A stretch of DNA of 27,429 nt from Brevundimonas sp. (GCA_024711185.1 JANJTI010000177.1:1-27429), one strand, 5' to 3'. Shown: positions 1-7,978, counted from the stretch's first letter. Program-made: numbers and translations. Notes: generated by a model not told the origin, from the sequence alone.

Positions 1-1748
1 CGCCGCCCGCGGCGGCGGCGGCCCCGCGCCCCCGGCGTCCCCGCCCCGAGCCGGAGTCGGAGGCGGAATACGCTCCGGTCAGGCTGGCGCCCGAGGAAGC
101 GGAGGCCCCCCCGTGGGACGAACCGGCCCCGTCGCCTCGCCCGGCCCGCGCCGCGCCGGAGCCCCGCGTGGCCGCCGTCAAGGCGCCCAAGGCGTCACGC
201 CGCCTCGAGGACGACGCCCAGGCCGCCTTCGACTTCGCCCGCCCCGAAGGCGACTTCGACCTGCCCCCGCTGGGCATGCTGTCCAAGCCCGGCAAGCGCG
301 TGGCCTCGGTCGACGAGGAGGCGCTGAAGCAGAACGCCAGGATGCTGGAGGGCGTGCTGCAGGAGTTTGGCGTGCGCGGCGTGATCGACCAGATCCGTCC
401 CGGTCCCGTGGTCACCCTCTACGAACTGGTACCGGCGCCCGGCGTGAAACACGGCCGCGTCGTGGCGCTGTCGGACGACATCGCCCGCTCCATGTCGGCC
501 CGCGCCTGCCGCATCAGCGTGGTCCAGGGGCGAAACGCCATCGGCATCGAGCTGCCCAACGCCCGGCGCGAAACCGTCTACCTGCGCGATCTGCTGGCCT
601 CGACCGAGTACGACAAGCCGTCCCACCTGCTGCCGCTGGCGCTCGGCGAGACCATCGGCGGCGAGCCCTATGTCGCCGACCTGGCGCGCATGCCGCACCT
701 GCTGATCGCCGGCACCACCGGCTCGGGCAAGTCCGTCGGCGTGAACGCGATGATCCTGTCGATCCTGTACAAGCTGACCCCCGAGCAGTGCCGCTTCATC
801 ATGATCGACCCCAAGATGCTGGAGCTCAGCGTCTACGACGGCATCCCGCACCTGCTGGCCCCGGTCGTCACCGATCCCAAGAAGGCGGTCGTCGCGCTGA
901 AGTGGACCGTGCGCGAGATGGAGGACCGCTACCGGCGGATGTCCAAGCTCGGCGTGCGCAACATCGCCAGCTACAACGACCGGGCCCGCGAGGCCCAGGC
1001 CAAGGGCGAGCACTTCGAGCGCACCGTCCAGACCGGCTTCGACGATCAGGGCCGCCCGGTCTACGAGTCCGAGAAGATCCGTCCGGAACCCATGCCGTAT
1101 CTGGTCGTGGTCATGGATGAGATGGCCGACCTGATGCTGGTCGCCGGCAAGGACGTGGAGGGCGCGGTCCAGCGTCTGGCCCAGATGGCCCGCGCCGCCG
1201 GCATCCACCTGATCATGGCCACCCAGCGTCCGTCGGTGGACGTCATCACCGGCACCATCAAGGCCAACTTCCCGACCCGGATCAGCTTCCAGGTCACCTC
1301 CAAGATCGACAGCCGCACCATCCTCGGCGAGCAGGGCGGCGAGCAGCTGCTGGGGCAGGGGGACATGCTCTACATGGCCGGCGGCGGCCGCATCACCCGC
1401 CTGCACGGCCCCTTCGTCGACGACAAGGAGGTCGAGGCGGTCTGCAACCACCTCAAGGCCCAGGCCGAACCGGATTACCTCGACCTGATCACCGACGACC
1501 CGGACGGCGACGGTGCTGACGCCTTCGGCGACGAAGGCGGGGGCTCCGGCGACGACCTCTACGATCGCGCCGTGGCCGTTGTCACCCGCGACCGCAAGGC
1601 CTCGACCAGCTACATCCAGCGCCGCCTGCAGATCGGCTACAACCGCGCCGCCTCGCTGATCGAGCGGATGGAACAGGAGGGCGTGGTCAGCCCCGCCAAC
1701 CACGCCGGCAAGCGCGACATCCTCGCCGGCCCGCCGCCGATGGTCTGA
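1..1748 (+). CDS. ftsK: DNA translocase FtsK, C-terminal part (5' end outside the window)
   Basis: The frame is open from base 3 with no stop, so the gene begins upstream and the membrane domain is missing. What is visible is the end of a Pro/Ala/Glu-rich linker (to about base 180), then the RecA-like motor. Walker A GTTGSGKS is at 711-734 and Walker B ([10 protein letters not shown]) near 1096-1125. The family signature around [19 protein letters not shown] follows near 1300-1350. A C-terminal winged-helix gamma domain ([11 protein letters not shown] to the end) closes the protein; in the family this domain reads KOPS sites and activates XerCD. FtsK is a septal, ATP-driven dsDNA pump that clears the chromosome terminus at division. 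An internal ATG at 168 exists, but the linker reads through it, so I do not take it as the start. Family identification is secure. Confidence 0.97.
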   Translation, partial: PPAAAAAPRPRRPRPEPESEAEYAPVRLAPEEAEAPPWDEPAPSPRPARAAPEPRVAAVKAPKASRRLEDDAQAAFDFARPEGDFDLPPLGMLSKPGKRVASVDEEALKQNARMLEGVLQEFGVRGVIDQIRPGPVVTLYELVPAPGVKHGRVVALSDDIARSMSARACRISVVQGRNAIGIELPNARRETVYLRDLLASTEYDKPSHLLPLALGETIGGEPYVADLARMPHLLIAGTTGSGKSVGVNAMILSILYKLTPEQCRFIMIDPKMLELSVYDGIPHLLAPVVTDPKKAVVALKWTVREMEDRYRRMSKLGVRNIASYNDRAREAQAKGEHFERTVQTGFDDQGRPVYESEKIRPEPMPYLVVVMDEMADLMLVAGKDVEGAVQRLAQMARAAGIHLIMATQRPSVDVITGTIKANFPTRISFQVTSKIDSRTILGEQGGEQLLGQGDMLYMAGGGRITRLHGPFVDDKEVEAVCNHLKAQAEPDYLDLITDDPDGDGADAFGDEGGGSGDDLYDRAVAVVTRDRKASTSYIQRRLQIGYNRAASLIERMEQEGVVSPANHAGKRDILAGPPPMV

Positions 1749-1770
1749 GCCGGTCAGGCAACGGACCGGC
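1749..1770 (+). terminator. Inverted repeat just after the ftsK stop, possible weak terminator
   Basis: A perfect 7-bp inverted repeat (GCCGGTC / GACCGGC) with an 8-nt loop starts at the first base after the ftsK TGA. No T-tract follows, so it is not a canonical intrinsic terminator. It may only protect the mRNA 3' end. The rest of the gap to lolA (1771-1923) shows nothing else I can name. Confidence 0.3.
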
Positions 1771-1923
1771 CGCGTCGGCGTTCGTCAGGGCCGTCGTCGC
1801 CGCCTGAACCTGAACGGGGCTTCATCGCGGCGCCGGAATATGGTCAGGCTGGCGACATCGCCTCGCCAGACCCCTCCGGCATGACGGCCTGATCGACAAC
1901 CATCCCGAACGGGAGAGAAGCCC

Positions 1924-2556
1924 ATGACCGTCTCGCGCCGCGCCTTCGCCCTCGGCTCCGCCGCCCTCGCCGCGGTCGCCGCCCTGCCGGCCCATGCCCA
2001 GTCGGGCCTGTCGGCGGAAGACCGCGCCGTCCTGCAGCAGGCCCAGACCTACCTGCAGAACCTGACCTCCGCCCAGGGGACCTTCGTCGAGACCTCGGGC
2101 GCGCAGCGCCGCGAAGGCCGCTTCTGGCTGCAGCGCCCCGGCAAGATGCGCTTCGAGTACACCCGTCCGGAGGGCCTTCTGGTGGTCTCCGACGGCTCCA
2201 ACGTGAAGCGCTACGATCCCCGCCTCGACGTCTTCCGTCAGGTGCCGCTGAGCCAGACGCCGCTGTCGACCTTCCTCGCTCGCAATGTCCGCCTGGACCA
2301 GGGCGTTCGCATCGACCGCGTCACCCGCATGCAGTCGGGGGCCTTCGCCATCGTCGCCCGCGACTCGCGTCGGCCGAACGACGGCCAGGTGATTCTGTCC
2401 TTCGCGGGCTCGCCGCTGCGCCTGCACGAGTGGACCATCGTCGACGCGCAAGGCGCGCGCACGCGGACCCAGCTGACCACCCTGCAGCCGGCCTCCGGCC
2501 TCGCCTCCGGCCTGTTCCAGCTGCGGGACCCGACGCGCCGGCCGCGCCGGAATTAG
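1924..2556 (+). CDS. lolA: Outer-membrane lipoprotein carrier protein LolA
   Basis: 210 residues. The N-terminus is a signal peptide (about residues 1-25, cleavage after AHA) and the mature part is a LolA-type half-barrel. The recognisable core includes AQGTFVET, the RFWLQRPGKMRFEY block, LVVSDG and the LDVFRQVPLSQTPL segment. LolA is the periplasmic chaperone that takes lipoproteins released by LolCDE across the periplasm to the outer membrane. A purine-rich stretch (GGGAGAGAAG) lies just before the ATG. The signal peptide starts with SRRAFAL, which resembles a twin-arginine motif (S-R-R-x-F); that is unusual for LolA and could be chance. It stands between ftsK and xth on the same strand, with its own gaps on both sides. 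Confidence 0.9.
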   Translation: MTVSRRAFALGSAALAAVAALPAHAQSGLSAEDRAVLQQAQTYLQNLTSAQGTFVETSGAQRREGRFWLQRPGKMRFEYTRPEGLLVVSDGSNVKRYDPRLDVFRQVPLSQTPLSTFLARNVRLDQGVRIDRVTRMQSGAFAIVARDSRRPNDGQVILSFAGSPLRLHEWTIVDAQGARTRTQLTTLQPASGLASGLFQLRDPTRRPRRN

Positions 2557-2609
2557 GAGGGTCGCCGCGGTTTGACTTTTTCCGATGACCGTGGCACTTT
2601 CGCCACAGA

Positions 2610-2708
2610 TCGGCGGGAGCTGGTCGGACCCGCTACGGATTTCATCCCCTTCCCGGCGGCGAGAGAGACGAACCTTCAAGCGCCCGGCCCCGCGCCGGGC
2701 GCTTTTTT
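2610..2708 (+). ncRNA. Possible small RNA, or long 3' tail of the lolA mRNA, ending at an intrinsic terminator
   Basis: The 186-bp gap between lolA and xth ends in a strong intrinsic terminator (2680-2708). A TTGACT hexamer, a good -35 element, lies at 2572-2577, well after the lolA stop, with only a poor -10 candidate around 2595-2600. A GTGGC/GCCAC inverted repeat sits at 2591-2606. If the promoter is real, an RNA of roughly 100 nt would end at the terminator. I cannot match it to a known family: I see no SRP-RNA loop and cannot demonstrate a 6S fold. The 5' end is a guess. The simpler alternative is that this is the untranslated tail of the lolA transcript. Confidence 0.25.
2680..2708 (+). 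terminator. Intrinsic (rho-independent) terminator downstream of lolA
   Basis: A perfect 9-bp GC stem (arms 2680-2688 and 2694-2702) with a 5-nt loop is followed directly by six T residues (2703-2708). This is a textbook intrinsic terminator on the plus strand. It is the only one of this quality I found in the window. Confidence 0.9.
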
Positions 2709-2734
2709 GCGCGCGAGCCCCGCGGCCTGCTAGA
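2707..2734 (+). promoter_or_regulatory. Candidate housekeeping-sigma promoter for xth
   Basis: GCTAGA at 2729-2734 fits the Caulobacter -10 form GCTANA. TTGCGC at 2707-2712 could be the -35, 16 bp upstream. Transcription would start near 2740-2742, at or just before the xth ATG (2743), and there is no Shine-Dalgarno sequence before that ATG. This suggests a leaderless mRNA. The -35 would overlap the last T residues of the preceding terminator. Confidence 0.45.
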
Positions 2735-2742
2735 GCCCCCCG

Positions 2743-3537
2743 ATGCTCCGCGTCGCCACCTGGAACATCAACTCGGTCCGCCTGCGCATCGACCAGGTCG
2801 CCCGCTTCGTCGCCGAGGCGGCGCCGGACGTCCTGTGCCTGCAGGAGATCAAGTGCACGGCCGACCAGTTCCCGCGCGCCGCGTTCGAGGAAATGGGACT
2901 GCCGCACCTGCGGGTCGGCGGCCAGAAGGGCTGGCACGGCGTGGCCATCGCCAGCCGCCGGCCGATCGCCGACGGCCCGGCGCTCGACGTCTGTCGCGAA
3001 GGCCACGCCCGCTGCGTCTCGGCCATGGTCGAGGGCGTGGAGATCCAGAACTTCTACATCCCCGCCGGCGGCGACACCCCGGACCGGAAGCTGAACCCGA
3101 AGTTCGACCACAAGCTGGATTTCTATGAACGGCTGACTGCGGAGATGAGCGCCCGCGACCGCCAGCGGCCGCTGGTGCTGGCCGGCGACTTCAACATCGC
3201 GCCCGGCGAGAACGACGTGTGGAACCACCGCTACATGTCGAGGATCGTCAGCCACACGCCGGTCGAGGTCGAGACCCTGCGCCGGCTCCAGGCGGCCGGC
3301 GGCTTCGCCGACGTGATCCGCGAGCAGATCCCCGAGCCGGTCAAGCTGGCCAGCTGGTGGAGCTACCGCGCCGCCGATTTCCGCAAGTCGAACCGCGGCC
3401 TGCGCCTCGACCACCTGTGGACCTCGCCCGGTCTGACGCCGGCGGTGGCGAAGGGCTCCGCGCGCATCCACGACGGGGTGCGCGCCTGGGAGCGGCCCAG
3501 CGACCACGCCCCCGTGACGATGGATCTCGACGTCTAG
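2743..3537 (+). CDS. xth: Exodeoxyribonuclease III (AP endonuclease)
   Basis: 264 residues, a normal length for bacterial ExoIII. The metal and catalytic motifs of the exonuclease-endonuclease-phosphatase fold are all visible: WNINS near residue 6, LQEIK near 33, GDFNIAP in the middle (Asp/Asn), LRLDHLW, and SDHAPV with the catalytic Asp-His pair near the C-terminus. The enzyme cuts DNA 5' of abasic sites in base excision repair and degrades 3' ends of duplex DNA. The ATG at 2743 follows a CCCCCCG stretch with no ribosome binding site, consistent with a leaderless message. The stop shares the tetranucleotide CTAG (3534-3537) with the stop of the convergent permease gene. Confidence 0.95.
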   Translation: MLRVATWNINSVRLRIDQVARFVAEAAPDVLCLQEIKCTADQFPRAAFEEMGLPHLRVGGQKGWHGVAIASRRPIADGPALDVCREGHARCVSAMVEGVEIQNFYIPAGGDTPDRKLNPKFDHKLDFYERLTAEMSARDRQRPLVLAGDFNIAPGENDVWNHRYMSRIVSHTPVEVETLRRLQAAGGFADVIREQIPEPVKLASWWSYRAADFRKSNRGLRLDHLWTSPGLTPAVAKGSARIHDGVRAWERPSDHAPVTMDLDV

Positions 3538-4928
3538 AAGGGGAAGAAGATCGGGATGGCGACCATGGCCGCCGCCCAGGTGACGAGATTCAGGGGCACG
3601 CCCACGCGGACGAAGTCCAGGTAGCTGTATCCCGCCATGTTGTAGACGAGGACGTTGGTCTGGTAGCCGAAAGGGGTGGCGAAGGCCGCCGAGGCCGCCA
3701 TCATCACGGCCACGAGAAAGGGCCGGGGATCGACGCCGAAGCTCTCCGCCAGCGCCACCGCGATCGGCGTTATCAGCACCGCGACGGTCGCGTTCGACAG
3801 CAGTTCGGTGGCGAACAGCGTCACCCCGTAGAGAATGACCAGCGCCGCCAGGGGCCCCATCGGACGGATCACGTCGATCAGGCGATCGGCGCCGATCTGG
3901 GCCAGACCGGTGACCTCGATCGCGATGCCGATGACCACCATGCCGGCGATCAGCAGCAGGATGTCGGGGCGCAGGCCCGCATAGGCCTCGTCGGCGGTTA
4001 GGATGCGCAGCAGGATCAGCGCCACCGCTCCGGCGAAGGCCGAGGCGGCGATCGGGGCCAGCCCCAGCCCGGCCGCCGCCACCACGGCGACAAAGATGGC
4101 GAGGGCGGTCAGCGCCGGGCGGAGCCGGAAGGGCCGGTCGGCGGCTCCGAACAGCTTGACGTCGCCCAGGTGCGCGTCGCCCGAACCGTCCTCGTTGGAT
4201 CGCGCCTCGCCGATCCGCGGCAGGCGGAACAGGGAAAAGCGTCGGCGGCTGGCGAGGGCCGCGGACGCCTCGGCCTCGGCCTTCACCCGCCGCGCCTCGG
4301 CCTCGTCGGCCGCGACGCTCCGGCCCAGCTGCCGCGCCCCGACGAAGTAGAGCCAGACCGCGCCCGCGCCGGCGATCACCAGCCCGACGGGGGTGATCTC
4401 GAAGATGCCGAACACCGGCTGCCCCGCGTTGCGGGCCATGTCGTTGACCAGCAGGTTGGTCGAGGTGCCGATCAGGGTCAGCAGCCCGCCGAGCACCGAG
4501 ATGTGGCTCAGCGGCATGAGGAAGCGCTTGGGCGACAGGTCCAGCGACTTCGCCACGTCGCGCACCACCGGCGCCGCCAGAACCACCACCGGCGTGTTGT
4601 TCAGGAAGCCCCCCAACGCCCCGCACATCCCGATCACCAGCCAGAGGCCGCGGGCCCCGAGTCGCGCGCAGAGCCGCGTCGCCTGCCGGATCATCAGGCC
4701 AAGAAGGCCGGTCAGTTCGATGGCGTAGGCGATCACGAAGAGACCGGCGAGGGCGATGATGGCCGGACTGGCGAAGGCCGCCTGCACCTCCACCGGACGC
4801 ACCACGCCCAGCAGCAGCAGGGCGGCCGCGCCGCACAGGGCCACCACGTCCGCCCGCGCCCGTCCGTGGATCAGCACGCCGACCACGGCGACGAGCACGA
4901 CCAGGGCGGCGATCTGATCGAAGGTCAT
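3534..4928 (-). CDS. SLC13/DASS-type anion permease, short form without RCK domains
   Basis: 464 residues, strongly hydrophobic, with about 11-12 predicted membrane segments in two halves. Each half carries DASS-family signatures: FLNNTPVVV and the SHISVLGG...IGTSTNLLV loop in the first, ELLSNATVAVLITPIA and TPFGYQTNVLVY in the second. These Asn/Thr loops form Na+ and anion sites in the family (citrate, dicarboxylate, sulfate and similar). A charged cytoplasmic loop near residues 205-265 separates the halves. Many bacterial relatives of about 590 residues have two TrkA-C (RCK-C) domains there; this one does not. The substrate cannot be read from sequence. The first ATG follows a GGAGGG stretch about 12 nt upstream. 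Confidence 0.85.
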   Translation of the reverse strand: MTFDQIAALVVLVAVVGVLIHGRARADVVALCGAAALLLLGVVRPVEVQAAFASPAIIALAGLFVIAYAIELTGLLGLMIRQATRLCARLGARGLWLVIGMCGALGGFLNNTPVVVLAAPVVRDVAKSLDLSPKRFLMPLSHISVLGGLLTLIGTSTNLLVNDMARNAGQPVFGIFEITPVGLVIAGAGAVWLYFVGARQLGRSVAADEAEARRVKAEAEASAALASRRRFSLFRLPRIGEARSNEDGSGDAHLGDVKLFGAADRPFRLRPALTALAIFVAVVAAAGLGLAPIAASAFAGAVALILLRILTADEAYAGLRPDILLLIAGMVVIGIAIEVTGLAQIGADRLIDVIRPMGPLAALVILYGVTLFATELLSNATVAVLITPIAVALAESFGVDPRPFLVAVMMAASAAFATPFGYQTNVLVYNMAGYSYLDFVRVGVPLNLVTWAAAMVAIPIFFPF

Positions 4929-4945
4929 CGGCCGTGCAGACCCTC

Positions 4946-4959
4946 CCCCGGCGCCGGGG
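4946..4959. repeat. 14-bp perfect palindrome upstream of the permease gene
   Basis: CCCCGGCGCCGGGG is self-complementary and lies 18-31 bp before the permease ATG, next to a TTGACC hexamer on the minus strand (about 4956-4961). It partly covers the purine-rich ribosome-binding stretch, so as RNA it could shield the start and as DNA it could be an operator. In such GC-rich DNA it may be chance. Confidence 0.3.
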
Positions 4960-5016
4960 TCAACCCTTTTCCGGCGCCGCCGTCGCTTCCAGCGGATCGC
5001 GTGTTAGGATGGTTCC

Positions 5017-5853
5017 ATGTTGATGCCGGTTCTCTCCCGCCTCCGGCCGTTCGCCGCGGCCGCGGCCACGGGTCTCGCCCTTGTCGCCTGCGGTCGCGAA
5101 GAGACGCCTCCGGCGCCCCGCCCGGTCGAACCGGCGCCGGCCGCCCCGCCGGCCGCGCCCGCCCCGACGCTGATCCCCGCCATGGACCGGGCCGGCCTGC
5201 TCGCGGCCCTCGCCGAGGCCGCGTCCGCCTACGCCGGCGGCACGGTCTCCGCAGGCCAGGACGGCCTCGTCGGCCGCCAGTTCTCCATCCGCAGCGCCTT
5301 CGGCTGCGCCGGCCCCGAGCCGCGCTCGCCCGAGGCGCCGGGCGACGGCCTGGCCCGCTGGAGTCGGGACGAGGCGCGCGAAACCATCCGGCTGACGCTC
5401 ACCCCGGGAGACTGGTCCGAGTCCGCCCTCGTCGCCGGCGGCGACGGGCGCTGGGAGGCGGTCGAGGGATTCTGGATTCCCCGGCCGTGGATGACCGCGG
5501 AAAGCTGCCCCGGAGTCCGGCCCGACCCGCTCGCCGGCCCGTCGACGCCGTCGCCGCAGACGGCCGGCCTGGCCGCCGTCTTCGAGGCAGGCGGATCGCG
5601 GCTCGGTCGCCGCAACGGCCGCGCCTACAGCTACACGGTGCGCGGGGAGGGCGACGCCGCGCCGGCGCGGCCGGCCGACGGGTGGCGGGTGCTGATGGAA
5701 GGCCGGTTCGTCGCCTTCCCGGACGGCCGCGCCATCCGCTGCCGGGCCGCCGGTCCCGACCAGCGTCCGGTCTGCGTCGCCGCGGTGCAGATGGACCGGG
5801 TGGCCTTCCTCACCGCCGATGGAACCACCCTGGGCGAGTGGCGGAGCGGCTGA
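5017..5853 (+). CDS. Predicted lipoprotein of unknown function
   Basis: 278 residues. A signal peptide with lipobox LVAC (Cys at residue 25) is followed by a Pro/Ala/Glu-rich linker to about residue 50, the usual layout of an envelope lipoprotein. The mature part contains several Trp and Cys residues (FGCAGPEP, ESCPGV, IRCRAAG, PVCVAAVQMD) that could pair in disulfides in the periplasm. I do not recognise a named domain. The start at 5017 is supported by AGGA at 5006-5009; an ATG two codons later is possible. It is divergent from the permease and convergent with the response regulator, so it stands alone. Function unknown. Confidence 0.75.
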   Translation: MLMPVLSRLRPFAAAAATGLALVACGREETPPAPRPVEPAPAAPPAAPAPTLIPAMDRAGLLAALAEAASAYAGGTVSAGQDGLVGRQFSIRSAFGCAGPEPRSPEAPGDGLARWSRDEARETIRLTLTPGDWSESALVAGGDGRWEAVEGFWIPRPWMTAESCPGVRPDPLAGPSTPSPQTAGLAAVFEAGGSRLGRRNGRAYSYTVRGEGDAAPARPADGWRVLMEGRFVAFPDGRAIRCRAAGPDQRPVCVAAVQMDRVAFLTADGTTLGEWRSG

Positions 5854-5856
5854 GGC

Positions 5857-6543
5857 CTACGGCTGCAGCCGGTAGCCCCCGGCGTCGGTCAGCAGCAGGC
5901 GGGCCTGTCCTGGCTCCGGCTCGATCTTCTGGCGCAGGCGATAGATGTGGGTCTCCAGCGTATGCGTGGTCACCCCCGCGTTGTAGCCCCACACCTCGGT
6001 CAACAGCTCCTCGCGCGACACCGCCTTGGCCCCGGCGCGATAGAGATACTTGAGGATGTTGGTCTCCTTCTCGGTCAGCCGGACCTTCTTGCCCTTGTCG
6101 TCGACCAGCACCTTGGCGGCGGGCCGGAACTCGTAGGGACCGATGCGGAAGACCGCGTCCTCGGACTGCTCGTGGCTGCGCAGGTGGGCGCGGATGCGCG
6201 CCAGCAGCACGGCGAAGCGGAAGGGCTTGGTGACGTAGTCGTTGGCTCCCGACTCCAGCCCCAGCACGGTGTCGGCGTCCGAGGACTGGCCGGTCAGCAT
6301 GATGATCGGCGTGGAGACCCCGTCCTTGCGCAGCAGCCGGCACGCCTCGCGCCCGTCCATGTCCGGCAGGTCGACGTCGAGCAGGATCAGGTCGGCCCGC
6401 GTCTCCCGCCCCAGCTTCACGCCCTCGGCGGCGGTCGCGGCCTGCACCGGGCGGAAGGCCTCGTGCAGGGCCAGCTGCTCGGCGAGGGCCTCGCGCAGGT
6501 CGTCGTCGTCGTCGATGATCAGGATCGTCTTGGGCGTGGGCAT
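5857..6543 (-). CDS. OmpR/PhoB-type response regulator
   Basis: 228 residues from the ATG at 6543; this start places the receiver domain (KTILIIDDDDDL) at the N-terminus. The open frame upstream is not conserved-looking. The acidic pocket, the phospho-acceptor Asp in LILLDVDLPDMDG, the switch Thr (MLTGQS) and the Lys in VTKPF are all present. The C-terminal part (about residues 130-228) is a winged-helix DNA-binding domain (LTEKETNILKYLY ... EVWGYNAGVTTHTLETHIYRLRQKIE). It should therefore be a phosphorylation-controlled transcription factor. No histidine kinase lies nearby, so it is an orphan in this window. It may correspond to the regulator annotated PetR at the equivalent place in Caulobacter, but I am not sure enough to name it. 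Confidence 0.92.
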   Translation of the reverse strand: MPTPKTILIIDDDDDLREALAEQLALHEAFRPVQAATAAEGVKLGRETRADLILLDVDLPDMDGREACRLLRKDGVSTPIIMLTGQSSDADTVLGLESGANDYVTKPFRFAVLLARIRAHLRSHEQSEDAVFRIGPYEFRPAAKVLVDDKGKKVRLTEKETNILKYLYRAGAKAVSREELLTEVWGYNAGVTTHTLETHIYRLRQKIEPEPGQARLLLTDAGGYRLQP

Positions 6544-6605
6544 GTCTGCAAGAATGGCGAGGCTTGGCCGCTTCGCCAAGGGCGAGGGCCCCGCGGCGAA
6601 GGATT

Positions 6606-7325
6606 TCAGCCCCTGAAGGGCGCGGCGGGGGCATTTCGTTCCCCGAACAGCGCGGATCCGACCCGCACATGCGTTGCGCCGAAGCGGATCGCGGTCTCGT
6701 AATCGCCGCTCATTCCCATCGACAGCGCCGTCAGGCCATGGCGTCGGGCCAGCTTGCGCAGCAGGGCGAAGTGCGGCCCCGCCGCCTCGTCCGCTGGCGG
6801 AATGCACATCAGGCCTTCCAGACGCAGGCCGAGCGTCCGGGCCTGCGTCACGAGCGCCGCCAGTTCGCCAGGATCCACGCCGGCCTTCTGCGGCTCCGCC
6901 CCGGTGTTCACCTGGATGAGCACCCGCGGCGACCGCCCCGCCTTTTCGCTTGCCGCCGCCAGCGCCGCGGCCAGTTTCGGTCGGTCCAGCGTCTCGATGA
7001 CGTCGAACAGGACGACAGCGTCGGCGGCCTTGTTGGTCTGGAGGGGCCCGATCAGGCGCAGCTCCAGGTCAGGGTGGACAGCGCGCCGACCGAACCAGCG
7101 AGCCTGCGCCTCCTGCACCCGGTTTTCGCCGAACACCCGCTGCCCGGCCGTCAGCGCCGCCTCGATGGCCGGATCCGGCTGGGTCTTGCTGACCGCCGTC
7201 AAGGTCACGCCTCCCGGCTCCCGCCCGGCGATGCGGCAGGCGCGGCCGATGCGGCGCCGGACGGTCTCGAGGCGTTCGGCCACGGCGCTGGACGCCGCCT
7301 GCGGATCGGGGGAAGAGGTCGTCAT
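6606..7325 (-). CDS. yggS: YggS/PLPBP-type pyridoxal-phosphate homeostasis protein
   Basis: 239 residues from an ATG at 7325. The PLP-binding TIM-barrel family is recognisable from LTAVSKTQP (PLP lysine), VFGENRVQEA, LRLIGPLQTNK, VLIQVNTGAEPQKAGV, LEGLMCIPP and LSMGMSGDYETAIRFGATHVRVGSALFG. The family buffers and delivers PLP in the cytoplasm and affects amino-acid balance; no catalytic reaction is established. The ATG has no clear ribosome binding site and shares bases with the divergent start at 7324. A GTG about 14 codons inside, giving VAERLETVRRRI, is an alternative start closer to the usual family N-terminus. The response regulator follows 62 bp downstream on the same strand. Confidence 0.92.
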   Translation of the reverse strand: MTTSSPDPQAASSAVAERLETVRRRIGRACRIAGREPGGVTLTAVSKTQPDPAIEAALTAGQRVFGENRVQEAQARWFGRRAVHPDLELRLIGPLQTNKAADAVVLFDVIETLDRPKLAAALAAASEKAGRSPRVLIQVNTGAEPQKAGVDPGELAALVTQARTLGLRLEGLMCIPPADEAAGPHFALLRKLARRHGLTALSMGMSGDYETAIRFGATHVRVGSALFGERNAPAAPFRG

Positions 7326-7974
7326 GAGCCGGTCGGACGCCGAAATCCTGTGGGAGGTCGCCTGCGGTCTAGCCCGGACGGCGGCCGAAGTCAGCGGCGC
7401 CGCCGGTCCCGCGGGGGCGCTTCCGCCGCTGCTGCTCTTCACCGACCCGGCGCGCACGCCGCGGCCGTGGGAAGTCGCCGCCCGTCTCCCGGCCGGCGCC
7501 GCGGTGGTGTTCCGTCACTTCGGCTCTCCTGATGCCCGAACCGCCGCCCGGCGCCTGCGGGACGCCACGAAGGCGGAGGGCGTTCATCTGCTGATCGGTC
7601 TCGACGCCGACCTGGCGGCGGAGGTCGGCGCCGACGGGGTCCACCTCCCGGAGCGGGCGCTCGACCGGGCGGAGGACCTGCGCGGCGGCCGTCCCGACTG
7701 GCTGATCACCGGTGCGGTGCACGGGACCGACTCCATCGCCCGCGCAGCCCACGTCCACGCCATGGTGCTGTCGCCGGTCTTTCCGGCCGGCGGCCCGTCG
7801 GCTTCCAGGCCGGCCCTTGGCGCGGCCCGCTTCAGCGAGCTGGCGTCCGCGGCGTCCCGGCCCGTCTATGCACTGGGCGGGATCACGGCCGCGAATGCGC
7901 CGAGCCTGCTCGGCTCGGCAGCTTGCGGACTGGCGGGCGTGGACGCGTTGCAGACGGCGTTCGGCCGCGCGTGA
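7324..7974 (+). CDS. ThiE/TenI-like TIM-barrel protein
   Basis: 216 residues. The C-terminal two thirds match the thiamine-phosphate synthase/TenI family: GADGVHLPER, LITGAVHGTDSIARA, MVLSPVFPAGGPSASRPALG, VYALGGITAANA and a GLAGVDAL phosphate-binding end. The N-terminal pyrophosphate-binding stretch of true ThiE (Gln-x-Arg-x-Lys type) is replaced by VVFRHFG, so this may be a TenI-like or otherwise divergent enzyme rather than the genuine thiamine-phosphate synthase. The start is supported by a GGGGGAAGAGG ribosome binding site about 7 nt upstream. It is divergent from yggS with overlapping start codons and convergent with the ntrZ-like gene, the two stops being 4 bp apart. Confidence 0.8.
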   Translation: MSRSDAEILWEVACGLARTAAEVSGAAGPAGALPPLLLFTDPARTPRPWEVAARLPAGAAVVFRHFGSPDARTAARRLRDATKAEGVHLLIGLDADLAAEVGADGVHLPERALDRAEDLRGGRPDWLITGAVHGTDSIARAAHVHAMVLSPVFPAGGPSASRPALGAARFSELASAASRPVYALGGITAANAPSLLGSAACGLAGVDALQTAFGRA

Positions 7975-7978
7975 GCGC

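Noticed and set aside
195..1703. 502-codon minus-strand frame opposite ftsK
   Set aside because: It is the antisense shadow of ftsK in GC-rich DNA. Its composition (His/Gly/Asp/Val-rich, no recognisable motif) is typical of such shadows, and ftsK is certain.
2591..2606. TGGCAC element resembling a sigma-54 promoter
   Set aside because: The required GC of the -12 element is not at the right distance; the stretch is better explained as an inverted repeat.
4170..6053. 627-codon plus-strand frame spanning the permease and lipoprotein genes
   Set aside because: It crosses two real genes and an intergenic region, and its sequence is Arg/Pro/Gly-rich without domains.
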